Shown piece after piece: positions 23,854 through 44,426 of a stretch of 64,000 bases of DNA. Made by a program: the position numbers and the translations under genes. Each line of letters opens with the position of its first letter. Positions within the stretch are counted from its first letter, which is position 1. Under the pieces are notes generated by a model. The model was not told the origin of the DNA, made no database searches, and saw only the letters and a program-made list of their open reading frames with translations. The stretch comes from Annona cherimola (lineage: Eukaryota > Streptophyta > Magnoliopsida > Magnoliales > Annonaceae). The DNA is taken from positions 12,067,764 through 12,131,763 of the forward strand of contig CM059972.1 in NCBI GenBank assembly GCA_030490835.1, in the 5' to 3' direction.

Positions 23854-24700
23854 CTGAAAACTTCTATTTTTTTTGCATTTTATAAACGTTATAATTTTAT
23901 TCGTAACCGGGATCATTACAAAATATTATCTTTTGCAAGAAATATCTGCATTGCTAGCTTTTCTCAAGTAGGCCTGGTTGCATACATATTGCACTCCGTT
24001 TGATTTCATAATTCTTTTTATTTGATTTTTATTTTTTTTGGATGCAAGCCACGTATTATGTAAAAGTATCTATTTAATTACCTATTGATTGATCATCTGC
24101 TGGTCGAGAAGAATAGAAGTCATGGCTGTTGCATCCATCTGCTCACTGATGCTGCTGCCGAGCTTGTAATGGGCTTAGATATCGAAATCAATACACAGTC
24201 CATTTGATGTTGTCATCCAATGAGACAACTAAAGCAACCATAGGTGGTGGACCTATAACTATTCTATTTGCCCAATTAGTGGAGTGTTTATTCTTTCCTT
24301 CGAGATTTAATTAGGAAAATTTCCTAAACAAAGAAGATCAAAAACTGTGTCTATGCTCTATATACATAGTCCAGATTTAATGCACCGGGTTCATAGAAAC
24401 TTCAGTGCACGATGCGTGAGGATGCAAAACACATTTTCCCATCTAGTTTTTGAAATCTATTGATAAATTGTTAATCTAAATATATTTAACTTATGAGCAT
24501 GTTTGTTTATAATAAAAAAAATTTAAAATAAAACTTTTTACTCTTTTTAATTATCCTATTTTTAATTATTTATTTAGAAAAATTCCCAAATTACCCGTGA
24601 ATTTTGGCTATAATTTCTTATATGCTCAAATATTTTCGTAAATTTCTTTTATATTCATGCATTTTCTCCAAAATTCCCTTTCTACCTAGGCAGTGAAGCT
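23854..24700. other. spacer, nothing recognised
   Basis: AT-rich sequence between a Tourist-like element and the tandem duplication. I see no coding frame or RNA gene. Confidence 0.4.
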
Positions 24701-24703
24701 CCG

Positions 24704-24889
24704 TTAGATGTGTTGAAATTTCTAAAATTATTACACATTTAATATTTTCAAAATACCCAAATTACCCAAAGGGTTGATCCCATGTGTTTGGGTGCATTAG
24801 ATGCGTTGAAATTTCTAAAATTATTACATATTTAATATTTTCAAAATACCCAAATTACCCAAAGGGTTGATCCCATGTGTTTGGGTGCA
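24704..24889. repeat. 93-bp tandem duplication
   Basis: Copies 24704-24796 and 24797-24889 differ at only two positions. Each contains CCAAATTACCCAAAGGGTTG. Non-coding; near-identity implies a recent duplication. It leads directly into a partial fold-back-type arm at about 24890-25000 (ATAAATCAAGTTTTATTATT). Confidence 0.85.
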
Positions 24890-25154
24890 TGGATCGTCCA
24901 AAAATATTTTTTTTTAGTTTTTTTATAATAAGGTAAAGCTATGTATATTTAACTTATAAATCAAGTTTTATTATTCTTGATGCTTTTAAATTTTTTTTTA
25001 TTTTTAAACATAATGACATTTTCGAACTCAGAGTTTTATCAATTTTCTGACACAGTGATATTTTCATCTAAAAGTTTTATCAATTTCAAACACACGATGA
25101 AAATTTTTTATCTACAAATTTTACCAATTCCACGTCGCATCCAAAATCATGACC

Positions 25155-25582
25155 AAAATGGGGATCGGAGATGCTGAAAATTGAGTCAGATTCACTCATT
25201 GTAATCAACTGGCTGATATCAAGATCTGAGATCAGATTGAATTATGAGGTGGTTATTGAAGACATTAGAGAGTTATGTGTTCCAGCTTTCATAATACCAG
25301 CTTCCATCATGTTTTGAGAGAAGGAAATATAGCCGCACATCAGTTGGCAAAATTGGCTGTTACCGAAGATGTGGATCAACAGATCCGGCAGGAAAGCGAA
25401 CCACATTGCATAAAAGATATTCTGTCAAAAGATTATGTATTTTGCACGGAATGGTTTTTTTTGGGTTGGGTCTCCACTCCTGTCCTCTCGATGTATAGAT
25501 AGTTGAAGGCAGGAGGCTGGAGTCCTTCCGTTTTTTGGCTAATGACAAATGCGTGTAATCCTAAAACAAACAAAAAAAAAAT
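25155..25582 (+). mobile_element. 5'-truncated LINE insertion with 12-bp TSD and A-rich tail
   Basis: The perfect direct repeat AAAATCATGACC lies at 25143-25154 and 25583-25594. Between them is a 428-bp insert ending in an A-rich tail (from about 25563). The insert encodes the C-terminal part of a plant L1 RNase H domain: ESDSLIVINWL at the left, then after a frameshift SFHHVLREGNIAAHQLAKLA, followed by about 35 residues and a stop, then a 3' UTR. Target duplication, poly(A) and 5' truncation are the hallmarks of target-primed reverse transcription. The internal frameshift makes it dead. Confidence 0.88.
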
Positions 25583-25856
25583 AAAATCATGACCATCTCT
25601 GTCCGACAACCTGCTTTGCTGCGTCGCGCGCGCCGCGTTCCGAAAGTACGGATGATGGACCGTCCACGCGCCGTCGGCTCGTCAATGCCGGCCCAGCAAC
25701 ATCTTCTAGAAAAATGCGTCGGAAGCCTCAGAAGGGAAGAGAAATGTGCTATTTACTGCCACCAAACCTTCGTTGACGTTGCAATATAAAAAAAAACGTC
25801 GTTGACTTTTCATTTACAGTTCGGTTGCGTTTGAATGGCCTCTCTTTCTGCACTCA

Positions 25857-26146
25857 GCGTGTGTTTTAGAAGTTATAAAACTTGTGATAAAAAATTTTTT
25901 AATGTAAAAGTTGTTAAATGAGTAGAAAATAATGTGATATTGTAGGGGTAATGATGAGTAATAAAGAGAATAAGTTTAAAATAAATAGGTTAATTGTATT
26001 GGTAGTTGTATAGAAATGATTGAAAATTAGGGTTGTTGTATAGAAAGATGTGTAAAAAAGTAATTAAAAAAAGTAGTTATTGAGAGTGAAAAGTTTTAGA
26101 ATAAAAAGTTTTAATTTGATAACTTTTGCAAATTGCCAAACATATC
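25857..26146 (+). mobile_element. Tourist-like MITE, diverged copy
   Basis: The interior reads like the 50811-51101 copy (GTAATGATGAGTAATAAAGA, GTTAAAATGATAGGTTA-type, GGTAGTTGTATAGAAATGATT). The right end is GCCAAACATATCC, a decayed CCAAACACACCC. The left end is near GCGTGTGTTTTAGAAG. No clear target duplication; ends approximate. Confidence 0.5.
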
Positions 26147-26169
26147 CTTATTTTGATGTTTCTTTCTTT

Positions 26170-26370
26170 GTTATTTTAAGTATGCTTGGTATGTCATATA
26201 TTATATGGTTAACAATGAGGAATACAAAAAATAAAGTTAAAATATATAACTTTGTTGGTATGATTTGTTGTTAGAAATGGTTAAAAAGTACGAAAAATTA
26301 TTAAAAAATAAAATGTTTCAGACGATGAAGTTTTAATTTAAAAATTTGTTGTTAAAGCCAAACATGTTTT
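26170..26370 (+). mobile_element. Tourist-like MITE fragment
   Basis: Right after the previous copy, sequence resembling the same family resumes (ATAAAGTTAAAATATATAAC, AGAAATGGTTAAAAAGTA) and ends in AAAGCCAAACATG. It is shortened and diverged. Two copies in a row suggest repeated targeting or a duplication. Confidence 0.35.
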
Positions 26371-26689
26371 TTGTGTCTATTATTTTTTTCAGTTTGATTG
26401 AATTGAAAAAATTATTTGGTGGGCTTCTCCGCTGGGGCAGTGCTTTTCTTGGGCAGAAAAAAAAAATTGCGATTTTTGAGTCGTATTTCTTACTACTGTT
26501 AGGGCGAGTTTCTTGGTTAAAATTATCGCCAAAAATAGGGAGCTTTTAGCGCAAATAAGCTTTTGACCCTCTTTCATAGGCGCGCATAACTCGGGTTGAG
26601 GCAGGCGCGCATAACTCGGGTTTGCCACAACTCTATTTCTAAAACTTTAATTTTAATTATAATTTTATTTTTAAAATTCAAGCTCATGT

Positions 26690-27488
26690 TAAATTTCAGG
26701 CTAGAATTCAGGTTGAAATTATTCTATATATTTGTTATCTATCTTATATTTATTTAACTTTAAATCTATCATTAAAAAATTAAAAATAATATTTTTCTAT
26801 TTTCAAACAAAAATTCAAGAGTGTTTAAGAATTTAAAGAAGAAAAATCTCATTTAAATATTCTCTTATATTAAGTAGACTAATAGTCATTTTTCAAAAAA
26901 AAGAATAGACTAATAGTCAGTTTTAGAAAATGAAAAATTGTATTATTTTTCTATTATGCAATTTAATATTAATATCATAAACAAATATATAAATATTAAT
27001 ATCTAATTATAAGAAAAACCTTATAATGTCGATCATAATAAAAAAATTCAACAATCATAGTATTAAGTCAAATAAATTACAACAAATTTATTTCAAGTAG
27101 AATAAACATCTAACTACTATATCATATTGAAACGACCAAATGATAACATCCTACATAAGTAGTTAAGTTAAAACACTAAATAAAACATTTCAAGTTCTAA
27201 AAATAATTTTCATTTTTTTTTTTTGAAACTACCACTAAACCAAACTCTTTTTCTACTGGAAAATATAAAAATATTATATTATATAATTGAACTTAAGAAG
27301 GAATAATGTTTATAAATGGTATAAAATAAATATAATATATATGAGGGGAATAGAACTAGATTTATATAGAATGTAAAATAAATATAAAATATATGTGTTA
27401 TATATAGTTCGGGTTCGGGTTTAGCTCAACCCGGGTTCAAGTTCTTTTCAATTCAAGTTCGGGTTGAACCTGTAAAATCACCCCTACT
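26690..27488. mobile_element. probable hAT-type remnant, right end only
   Basis: The right end AAATCACCCCTA complements to TAGGGGTGATTT, close to the TAGGGGTGCAACT terminus of the complete hAT element at 27810. Just inside are several TTCGGGTT/AACCCGGGTT subterminal repeats, as in that element. The matching left end was not found, so the start is a guess. Confidence 0.4.
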
Positions 27489-27509
27489 CATTCATCTTCA
27501 AATCAACAT

Positions 27510-27740
27510 TTAGGGTATGTCTTGAAAGTGATAACTTTCAAATGAAAATTTTTTGAAAATAAAAGAAAATAATAAAATATGATAGGATAAATATAATTAT
27601 GAAAAGTAAAAAAATAAAATTAAAATAAATAGATTAATTTTTAGAAATGGCCAAAAAGTAAAACGGTTATATAAAAAGATGTGAATAAATAATTATAAAT
27701 ATATTAGTTTTGAAGAGTAAAAAAAATTTTAATTTTATAA
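27510..27740 (+). mobile_element. Tourist-like MITE fragment
   Basis: Starts with TTAGGGTATGTCTTGAAAG and contains AAATAAAATTAAAATAAATAG and AAATGGCCAAAAAGTAAAAC, as in other copies of the family. The right end is not recognisable. Confidence 0.35.
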
Positions 27741-27809
27741 GTTTCGCCGACCCGCGTTACGGGGAACGAGTATGAGATCTTATCCGAGTAGAAATTGATG
27801 GCCTTCCGT

Positions 27810-29214
27810 TAGGGGTGCAACTCGGGTCGGGTTATACCGGGTTGGAGTGAACCCAAACCCTAAGCCAACCGGGTTGGAGTAAACCCAAACCCAAACCCTA
27901 AGAATGTAATTCGGGTTCGGACCGGGTTCGGGTCGGGTTCGCATTGGTTTTGGTTTGGTTTCGGGTTAGAATTCGGGTTACCAATAAACTGCTTTTTTCC
28001 AAATTCAGTTGTAATCTAAAAGAAAATTATTGAAATATACACACATGTGTTTATGAAGTCAAGCCTCACGCTGAATTCTGTAACATACTTTTAAAGAATT
28101 CTGCAACATCATGCTGAATTCTGCAATATTCTTTGAATGAACTCTGCAAGTAATTTTTCAGCACCCCGTAGACACAAATAAATGACATATTAGTTAGTTG
28201 TATGACTAGTTGGTTATTTCTATTTAATAGCTAATGGAAATAACTCAAGTATACTAAATAGAAAATGAACATATCATACCAACTTCGTAGTTGAAACTAA
28301 ACATTATCATACAAATTGCTGAAATTGAATTCAAATTGAATATTTATCATACAAATTGCTAAAGTAAAAATTGACCACTTGTCATACTAATAAACTTAAA
28401 ATATGAATCAAATTTATACTATAATCTGAAATTCAAACTAATAGATCTCTTATACTAATAGAAAGCATAATATGAAATAAATTTATCATGCTGACTCAAA
28501 TTCAAACATAATCCACATAACAGTTATTCAAAGTAACTAAATCTAAATACATTAAGCATAATGGTTGAACATTCCAATTTAATTTAAGTGTAATCCAAAT
28601 TTAAAATGACAATATAAACAAATCTCAAGTTTAAATAAGTTGACATCTACTTTTAAACAAATTCAAATTTCAAATGAGTTCATGTCTCCAAAGTTTTCAA
28701 AAAAACTAAAAAACTATTCGAATACTTTCAAGTAATTTCTCCATTGATTTTCATCTGCATTTCTAATGTCAAGTTCTTCTTCCTCGATTTACATATTTGA
28801 AAATAATATGCATCAACCTAGACGAAAAAAATGCATGCAACTGTTAACAATAAGAAGATAATAATCATAAAAAATAATCCTAGAAATTAAGTTACCTCAA
28901 GCATGCTTTGGTAGTGAAGAAAGAGGTGATTTGTCTGAATTTGAGTTAGTAATGCCTAAAACATATATATATGTTAATATTACAAAAAAACATGTATAAT
29001 TGATGAAAAAATTATATAAACTACATCGGGTTCGGACCGGGTCGGGTTTTGGTACCGGGTTGGTGTGAACCCGGTTTTGGTTTCGGGTTTCTACGGGTCG
29101 GGTTGAAACCGGGTCTATTTTGGAAAAAATCTAAAAAATAAAACCCATTTTTGGTTTTGATACCGGGTCGGGTCGGGCGGGTTCGGACCGACCCGGTACC
29201 AAGTTGCACCCCTA
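27810..29214. mobile_element. complete non-autonomous hAT element, 8-bp TSD
   Basis: The direct repeat CCTTCCGT at 27802-27809 and 29215-29222 brackets inverted ends TAGGGGTGCAACT (left) and AGTTGCACCCCTA (right, exact complement over 13 bp). An 8-bp target duplication with TAGGGGTG-type ends is diagnostic of plant hAT transposons. Both subterminal regions are packed with CGGGT/ACCCG repeats (27820-27970 and 29025-29200), the expected transposase-binding arrangement. The middle is AT-rich and codes for nothing recognisable, so it depends on a partner elsewhere. Its right end lies 162 bp before the alanine aminotransferase ATG. Confidence 0.9.
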
Positions 29215-29376
29215 CCTTCCGTCCTCCCCGCAAACGCAGTCCCCCGGGCTTCCGCGATCCCGCCGGGCTTTTTCTGACCCCACCGCTGGTTTTTGACACG
29301 ACTGCCGCCGGTTTCCACACACGACGCGAAAATTCGTCGGCGTGGAAAGCGAGAAAAGCGCTCGCTTCCTCTCCTC

Positions 29377-38500
<9,124 letters not shown>

Positions 38501-38545
38501 GTTTTCCTTTTCCAATACATGTTTGGAGCCAAAATCACAAACCTG

Positions 38546-38551
38546 AATAAA
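38546..38551 (+). terminator. AlaAT polyadenylation signal
   Basis: AATAAA lies 46 bp after the alanine aminotransferase stop codon, in a position typical for a near-upstream element. Cleavage would be expected shortly downstream, around 38570. Confidence 0.6.
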
Positions 38552-38929
38552 ATTCACTTGTCCATTTTCCAGTGTCTTGGATGAGTGTACTTTGCTGAAA
38601 GCTATGGTGACAATTTGTATTTCTCAATGAGAATTATTTATATTAGAATATCAAAACCCACTTGTGAGTCAAGAAAAAAATCATAAAAAAAGATCAAATC
38701 CCAAAACCAAGCTTCCGATTGGATTTATGTGGCTTCCTCTCATGCTGATTCTTATCTGATGATATATGGTGGATGGGCTGCAAGCCTGTCACCTAGCGTA
38801 GTCTGGATCGGTTTGTTTGACCTAGGTTGGGGTAGTCTCTCTCTCGGGTACTCTCGCTCTGGGTCCTGCTTAATCCATTTTTTAGCTTTTTTTCCAAGTG
38901 CATTTAACATGTGGGGATGTGATGTTAGC

Positions 38930-39215
38930 TAAGTGCACCCGGGTGTATTTAACTGATTTTTTGTATTTTTTGAAAATTGTTTTGACACGATTGTTAATCT
39001 AAGTGTATTTAATGTGTATGAATTTTTACCATTTTTAGAGATTTTTAGATTTTTTTGGGTTTTTTAAAAAATCTCCAAAATTGGTAAAAATTGATACATA
39101 TGCTAAACACACTTTATATTAAAATTCTTGTGAAAAAATTTTCAAAAAAAATATAAAAAATAGGTATTTGCACACGGGTGTACCGAAGCTAAGTGCACTC
39201 GAGTGCATGAAATCG
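38930..39215. mobile_element. fold-back element
   Basis: Left tip AGCTAAGTGCACCCGGGTG and right tip CACACGGGTGTACCGAAGCT are related inverted modules. The interior has the family core (GAATTTTTACCATTTTTAGAG against CTCCAAAATTGGTAAAAATT). The stems are shorter than in other copies and no target duplication was found. Confidence 0.6.
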
Positions 39216-39455
39216 TACTCCTAATATGTGTATTAATATTTATCATTTTTGGAGATTTTTAAATATTTATTTTTATTTTTAAAAATCATTAAAATGTCAC
39301 TGATTTTTAAAAATAAAAATAAATATCTAAAATTTTTCAAAAATGATAAAAATTGATAGGCATGTTAAATATACTTAGATTAATAGCATGTCACTGATTA
39401 ATGCTAAATATACCGAAGTTAAATTCACTTGGGTGCATAGGATCGAAACTCTATT
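39216..39455. mobile_element. second fold-back element, adjacent
   Basis: Mirrored arms ATTTATCATTTTTGGAGATT and AATTTTTCAAAAATGATAAA meet near 39290. The right tip is ACTTGGGTGCATAGGATCG, matching the left-tip style of the neighbouring element. The two may be overlapping or nested copies that share a boundary. Confidence 0.5.
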
Positions 39456-39889
39456 TTTTTTAATGATAATCTGGTTGAGATCATCTTAACACTAACCTTG
39501 TATGTAAAAAGCTCAATCTAAGCTTACGTCTTAGCCTCTAAGTCTATTTTTCAATCCCCAATTAGCCCTCAAGTAACCCTTTAGAGACTGGTTTTTTTAT
39601 TGATAGTATACACTGTGACATGGAATATTATAATAAAGTATTTTCACAATCTTCATATAATGGAGAGACATTTTTGTAATATCTCCACCTGGGGGGATCT
39701 ATAAAATTCTTATATAATGAGGAGAAATTGAAAATCAATACCTTGCACCTGATAGAAATTGAACACGCAACGGGTGTAATAACTGCCTAATCCGCGTACC
39801 ATTGAGGCACAGCCTCAGTGGCCTTTAGAGCTGATTTGGTTGTACTTAATCATTCTAACTCAGTCAAAAATTTGAAGGTCATGTAATCT

Positions 39890-40166
39890 AGGGCAGCTTG
39901 GTAAAAGTTTTTTTTTTTAAAAAAAAAAAAGAATAAAAGTGAGGGAAAAAATGAAAAAAAGAAGAAGTTTGTGATGCAATCTAATAGGGATAATAATAAT
40001 AGGAATAAAGAGAATAAAAATAACATTGATAAAATAATTGTATAGAAAAATGTAAACAACTATTAGAATGCAAAAGGTAATATTATAAAAAGTAGATATA
40101 AAAAAATGTGCAAAATGAAGTGGGAATTTTTTTTATTTTAACTTTTACCAAATGCCAAATGTACCC
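39890..40166 (+). mobile_element. Tourist-like MITE, diverged copy
   Basis: Left end GGGCAGCTTGGTAAAAG and right end TTTTACCAAATGCC...GTACCC are inverted. The interior matches the family (GGGATAATAATAATAGGAAT, AGAATAAAAATAACATTGAT). About 277 bp, no ORF. Confidence 0.5.
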
Positions 40167-40204
40167 TATAGCTCACTTTATGATAAATCAAAGTTCAAAT
40201 TATC

Positions 40205-40445
40205 CTGCTAATCAGGCATCAACCTAATTGGTAATGCAAGTTGGCTTTTGGTTAGTAGATGTGCATTAATTTGAGTTCCCACATGTGAGGACTTCGATGG
40301 TGCTAGCGTAGTTTCCTGTGAGTATAAATGAAAGTTTGTTGTATTCTTTAAAGATAGGTGAGATTTTATGTCTCCCATGTGTTTTTGTTTGATGTAAATT
40401 TTTTTTTAATTCATTCACATTGTCATATTGTACAATAAAAATAAA
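40205..40445 (+). mobile_element. probable tRNA-derived SINE
   Basis: The body opens with a tRNA-like segment: A-box-like TAATTGGTAATGCAAG and, about 45 bp on, B-box-like GAGTTCCCAC. It ends in an A-rich tail (AATAAAAATAAAA). The flanks AAAGTTCAAATTATCCT (left) and AAAGTTCAATATCCT (right) look like a target duplication with a 2-bp indel. The 3' body phrase ATGAAAGTTTGTTGT recurs as ATGAAAGTCTGTTGT in the candidate at 46165. Confidence 0.5.
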
Positions 40446-40460
40446 AAAGTTCAATATCCT

Positions 40461-42236
40461 TTTCTCTATAAAAAAATTTCAGCTTATCCAATGCATTTAG
40501 AAACATTTGTCTGACTAATAAATCAAGTTTCATTCAAATGAAAATGTGCATGGCCTAATCTTATGCATATACTAACAACTGCTAGTAAATTTGATATTTG
40601 CCATATTCCTGTCTAAAGCATTTGTCGTAAAAATTAAATATTACGACATAGGAAAGTAAGACTAAAAAAAAAAAAATTTAAGCAGAAAATGGGAGGAAAA
40701 AAGAGGAAAAGGGGACACGTGGAGGCCATGTAAATAGAGATTTGAGTGCAGTTAAAATAATAGATTTTGCCGACCTAATTTTTTAATCACCCTTACTTTA
40801 ATCCAAGCCAACCCAATTTACATCCCAAGACAAGCCCAATTGCCCATTTGAAAACAATAAAAAAAATTGGAGGAAAGAAGTTGAAGGGCACGCTGGAATA
40901 GCTGAGCTAATCAGCTGCAAGCATCTCTTTATTATAAAATGTGCTTATGGCAGAAAGCACTCCTTTTATAGCCTGTTTGACTTGTGTGTACGTGTGGGCT
41001 CCTTTTTGCTCACACGTGTTCGTGGGATCCCCCTTCCCTTCCACACATTTGAACTAGTCACGTGCACAACCATCTCGAATTAGGCCTTGTCACACGTACT
41101 TCATCAACATCCAAAATGAGGAGATGGCACATATATGTGGCCCAATACATCTTTTAGGGTCTAATTGGCGGAATGAAAGGGAAAACTAATAAAAGAGTAA
41201 AATAATTAATAAAAATTCCATGTACAGCCAAATTGATGTTGCGTGGCTAACATATAATAATCTAATGAGTAAAATAACGTGAATGCCGCCATGAGATTCT
41301 TTATTCCCTACCAACGATACTGGGATCCAGCCAAACTAGAATACCAATCCAGCTAACCCAATGCACCACCACCTTTTTGGTACCGTCCGTCCAAAAATTG
41401 GGTCCCACATATATTAAAATTAACATCTAACCTACTTAGTATATTTATAATTATTTATTTTGATAGCATGCTAATTTTCATCTAAATCTAAAATGTATAT
41501 GTGCCCAATCTTAAAATAGTACAAAATCAACATAATAAAATAATTTAATGTAAACATCAAGTTTAAAGTTGTATTTTCACCATCTAAACCATCTAAGGTA
41601 TGAATTTTAAATAAATAAATTATTTCATAAACTATTATTACATTTTAATATGTGGTGCCTTTTTTGCAGTGATTGCATTATAATTGTAGTGTAGTCTGTC
41701 GGCATATGATAGTTCTCACATAAGAACTCATATTATATGTACAAGTATTGTTAAAATGGAAAAAACTTGGTATATAATTAAATAAATTTAGGAAAATAAG
41801 TTTATAAAGAAAAATAAATAAAAAATAAATATTGTAACTTAAGCATTTATATAATATATTATATATAATCATGCTTCAGCATATATATTCTCTCATCTCG
41901 AATTCTCAATTCGAGTTTGCACAAAGATGTACTATCTACCGGCCAAATTTTAGTTACTTGATGATTAAAAATTTTGAGAAGAAATATATACTAACATGCA
42001 TGGAATTTCATAAACAGCACAGTCTCATTTTAGACATGATTCTGTGGACCTCATCTCGCGATGAACTTAACTTTTGCTGCAAAAAATTATAAATATACTA
42101 CAAATGTAACTGTGTTGTAAATAGTTTATAACATATGCTTGCTTGTGCTGGGTGAAACTTGTGCCAATTTGAGCATGAACTTAGCATGTTGAACCCAAAA
42201 TTAAATCCTGTTTGAATATGCTTTTGCAAAACCTAA
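40461..42236. other. spacer with one MITE remnant, no gene
   Basis: A decayed inverted-repeat piece at about 41395-41700 (GTGGTGCC end, inner GCATGCTAATTTTCATCTAA) resembles the 10749-11080 type elements. A solo fold-back-type arm lies near 41745-41840. The remaining sequence shows nothing I can support, including the ORF at about 41870-42090. Confidence 0.4.
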
Positions 42237-42528
42237 GGGTGTGTTTGATTACACACAAAATATTTCAATGAAAACTTTTCAATCAAAAACCTTTCACTTC
42301 CCATAACTACCTTATTTTTTAATTATTTTTTCACATTTTCCTATATAAACAACCATACTTTTCAATCATTTCCACACAAATACCCATACAACTACCCTAT
42401 CTATTTTAACTTTATTCTCTTTACACCTCATTATTACCCCTATCATATCACATCATTTTCTATCAACTTGACAACTTCTACTCTGAAAAGTTTTCATCAA
42501 AAAGTTTTACCTCCAACCAAACACACCC
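42237..42528 (-). mobile_element. Tourist-like MITE, intact ends, TAA target
   Basis: TAA at 42234-42236 and 42529-42531 flanks ends GGGTGTGTTTGATT and CCAACCAAACACACCC (complement GGGTGTGTTTGGTTGG). The 3-bp TAA duplication and GGG-TGTTTGGTT end are typical of PIF/Harbinger-derived Tourist elements. 292 bp, no coding capacity. It is inverted relative to the copy at 50811. Confidence 0.85.
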
Positions 42529-42868
42529 TAAATTCGAGGAACAGAACCCGATGAACTTCATTTGTAAATGAAAGTTATGTTAACCGGGTGAACTTGATTT
42601 GTGAATAGGGTAATGTTAGAGTTTAAAATTCAAATAAACCCAAACTTGAGAAATTATTTTTCTATTATATTTAATATAAAATATATAGAATTATGAAACT
42701 ATACGATGAATATATGATAAAAAGATTAACAAGATTTTATATTTTTAAAATTTGTGAAATATTTAGAAAAATTCAAAAATATTAAAATTTGGTATATAAT
42801 ATAAATACATTTAGACACACAAAAAAGTGAAGAGAAAAAAAAAATAGAAGCTTTTTCAAAATATAGGA

Positions 42869-43276
42869 ATTATGTTTGACCCTAATCTAAAATATATACA
42901 CAATGTTTTCAAAATCTCAAATATACTTACTACTTTTATATTTAATCTCAAAAATGCCAATTTCATAAAAAATATTAGCTAAATTTTTGTAAATACCCAA
43001 AATATCTATATTGTAAAATAATAAATGATGAGATGAAATAAAAAGAAACTAAAATTATAGCTATCTAAATTTAAAACGTATATACAATTAGGGCATCATT
43101 GAGTTATGTCATTCAATTTTTCTAATTTCATTCTAAGTGCATGTAGTAATTTTACATATTCACTAATGATGTTAACTCATGGAATGAGCACTTCTGGGAT
43201 TAAATGCATACGTAGTGGGTATATCTGAAATTTTGAAAACATCGCAAACATATTTGAAATTAGTGTCAAACATAAT
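42869..43276. mobile_element. inverted-repeat MITE with ATTATGTTTGAC ends
   Basis: The left arm (ATTATGTTTGACCCTAATCT ... AATGTTTTCAAAATCTCAAA) is mirrored by the right arm (complement ATTATGTTTGACACTAATTT ... GATGTTTTCAAAATTTCAGA). The stems run about 70 bp. The interior repeats ATATACTTACTAC / GTAGTGGGTATAT. No ORF. Confidence 0.6.
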
Positions 43277-44426
43277 GAGCATATTTAAGAAAAATCAAAA
43301 ATATATAAAAAATATAAAATACATGGTTACATAGTTAAGTAACAACCATTAACCATTTTATAGTATGATAACTGAAATATATACTATATAAATAAAACCT
43401 AAATAATATTTATTCATCTTTATATATTTTATATTATATTAAAGCAAATTATATCATTTTTATTTGCATTTATGTTATATTATTTACCTTTATATTTTAA
43501 ATTTTCTTTCTCGTCTTTTAAAATTAAAAATTTCTTTTAGAAATATATTATATCATTGTATTTTTGTTTAATTTAATTAGGTTATCTATTATTATTTTTG
43601 CAAATGACTTATTACTTTACATTGATATGAAAATCTAATTTTATGACTCTAAACTTAAACAAAAACTTGGTCACCTAAACTTAGTTTATAGAAATAGAAT
43701 TAGGGGTTATTCTTTACAAAGAGTTGGAATTAAAATTTAAGTTTGACAAAGAAAGTTAAAATTAAGATTATAGCAAACTTAAGTTTCATAAACCTTAGTT
43801 CCACCTCCAGTCACTTGGAAAGAGATTATTATTTTAGTTGCAACAGCATGTTCAGTGCGTATAATGAAGTAATAATTTTTGTTGCTAATAATGATGGTTG
43901 GCTGCAAATAATCGGAAGCTGAAATTATTATTATTATTTTTTTAAAAAAAAAAAGCGACATGAGAGTTCCACTTCGTCCGGCTGCTTAGGCATCCCTTCG
44001 AAATGTGACGTTTGGATGAAATTATTATATATAAGTCACCTAATAAATAATGTTGAAAGTTAATCCAAACCATAGGCCGGGGATTCATTTTCAATCCCCA
44101 ATTTCTCATTGGGACATTTGAGCATATATTATAATATTATTAAAAAGGAAAAGTGAAGAAGAAATCCAAGAGGAGGCAAAAAGCAAGTAAAGCAAGCACT
44201 AAGGGTGCGTTAGAACGTAGCAGGGTACTCGTGTGGGGAATATGTTACTTCTTTTCTTCTGCTTTTAAAAGCTGTATTTTCAGACAAACCAGCCTCATAT
44301 ATATAACCAACCCCAGCTTTTATACCCAGCTTTCCCTTGCAAACCATCTCTTCCCCTCCATGTGGCTCTGGAACATAGCAACAAAATTCTAGAAATATAA
44401 AAACCCAAATAGCTCTTTTTTATGGT
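43277..44426. other. spacer with a promoter-like stretch, no gene
   Basis: A TATATATAACC motif near 44300 is followed by a C-rich leader-like stretch and an ATG at about 44361, but the frame closes after 10 codons. This could be a truncated gene head or chance. The rest is AT-rich and unremarkable. Confidence 0.3.

Noticed and set aside
29293..29376. N-terminal extension of AlaAT that would look like a mitochondrial targeting peptide
   Set aside because: The frame is open and Arg-rich, but it has no ATG; it would need a non-ATG (TTG) start.
39575..39830. Possible minus-strand SINE (GTTCAATTTCT resembling a B box, GCCTCAATGGTACGCGG resembling an A-box region)
   Set aside because: Boxes are far from consensus and no target duplication or tail was found.
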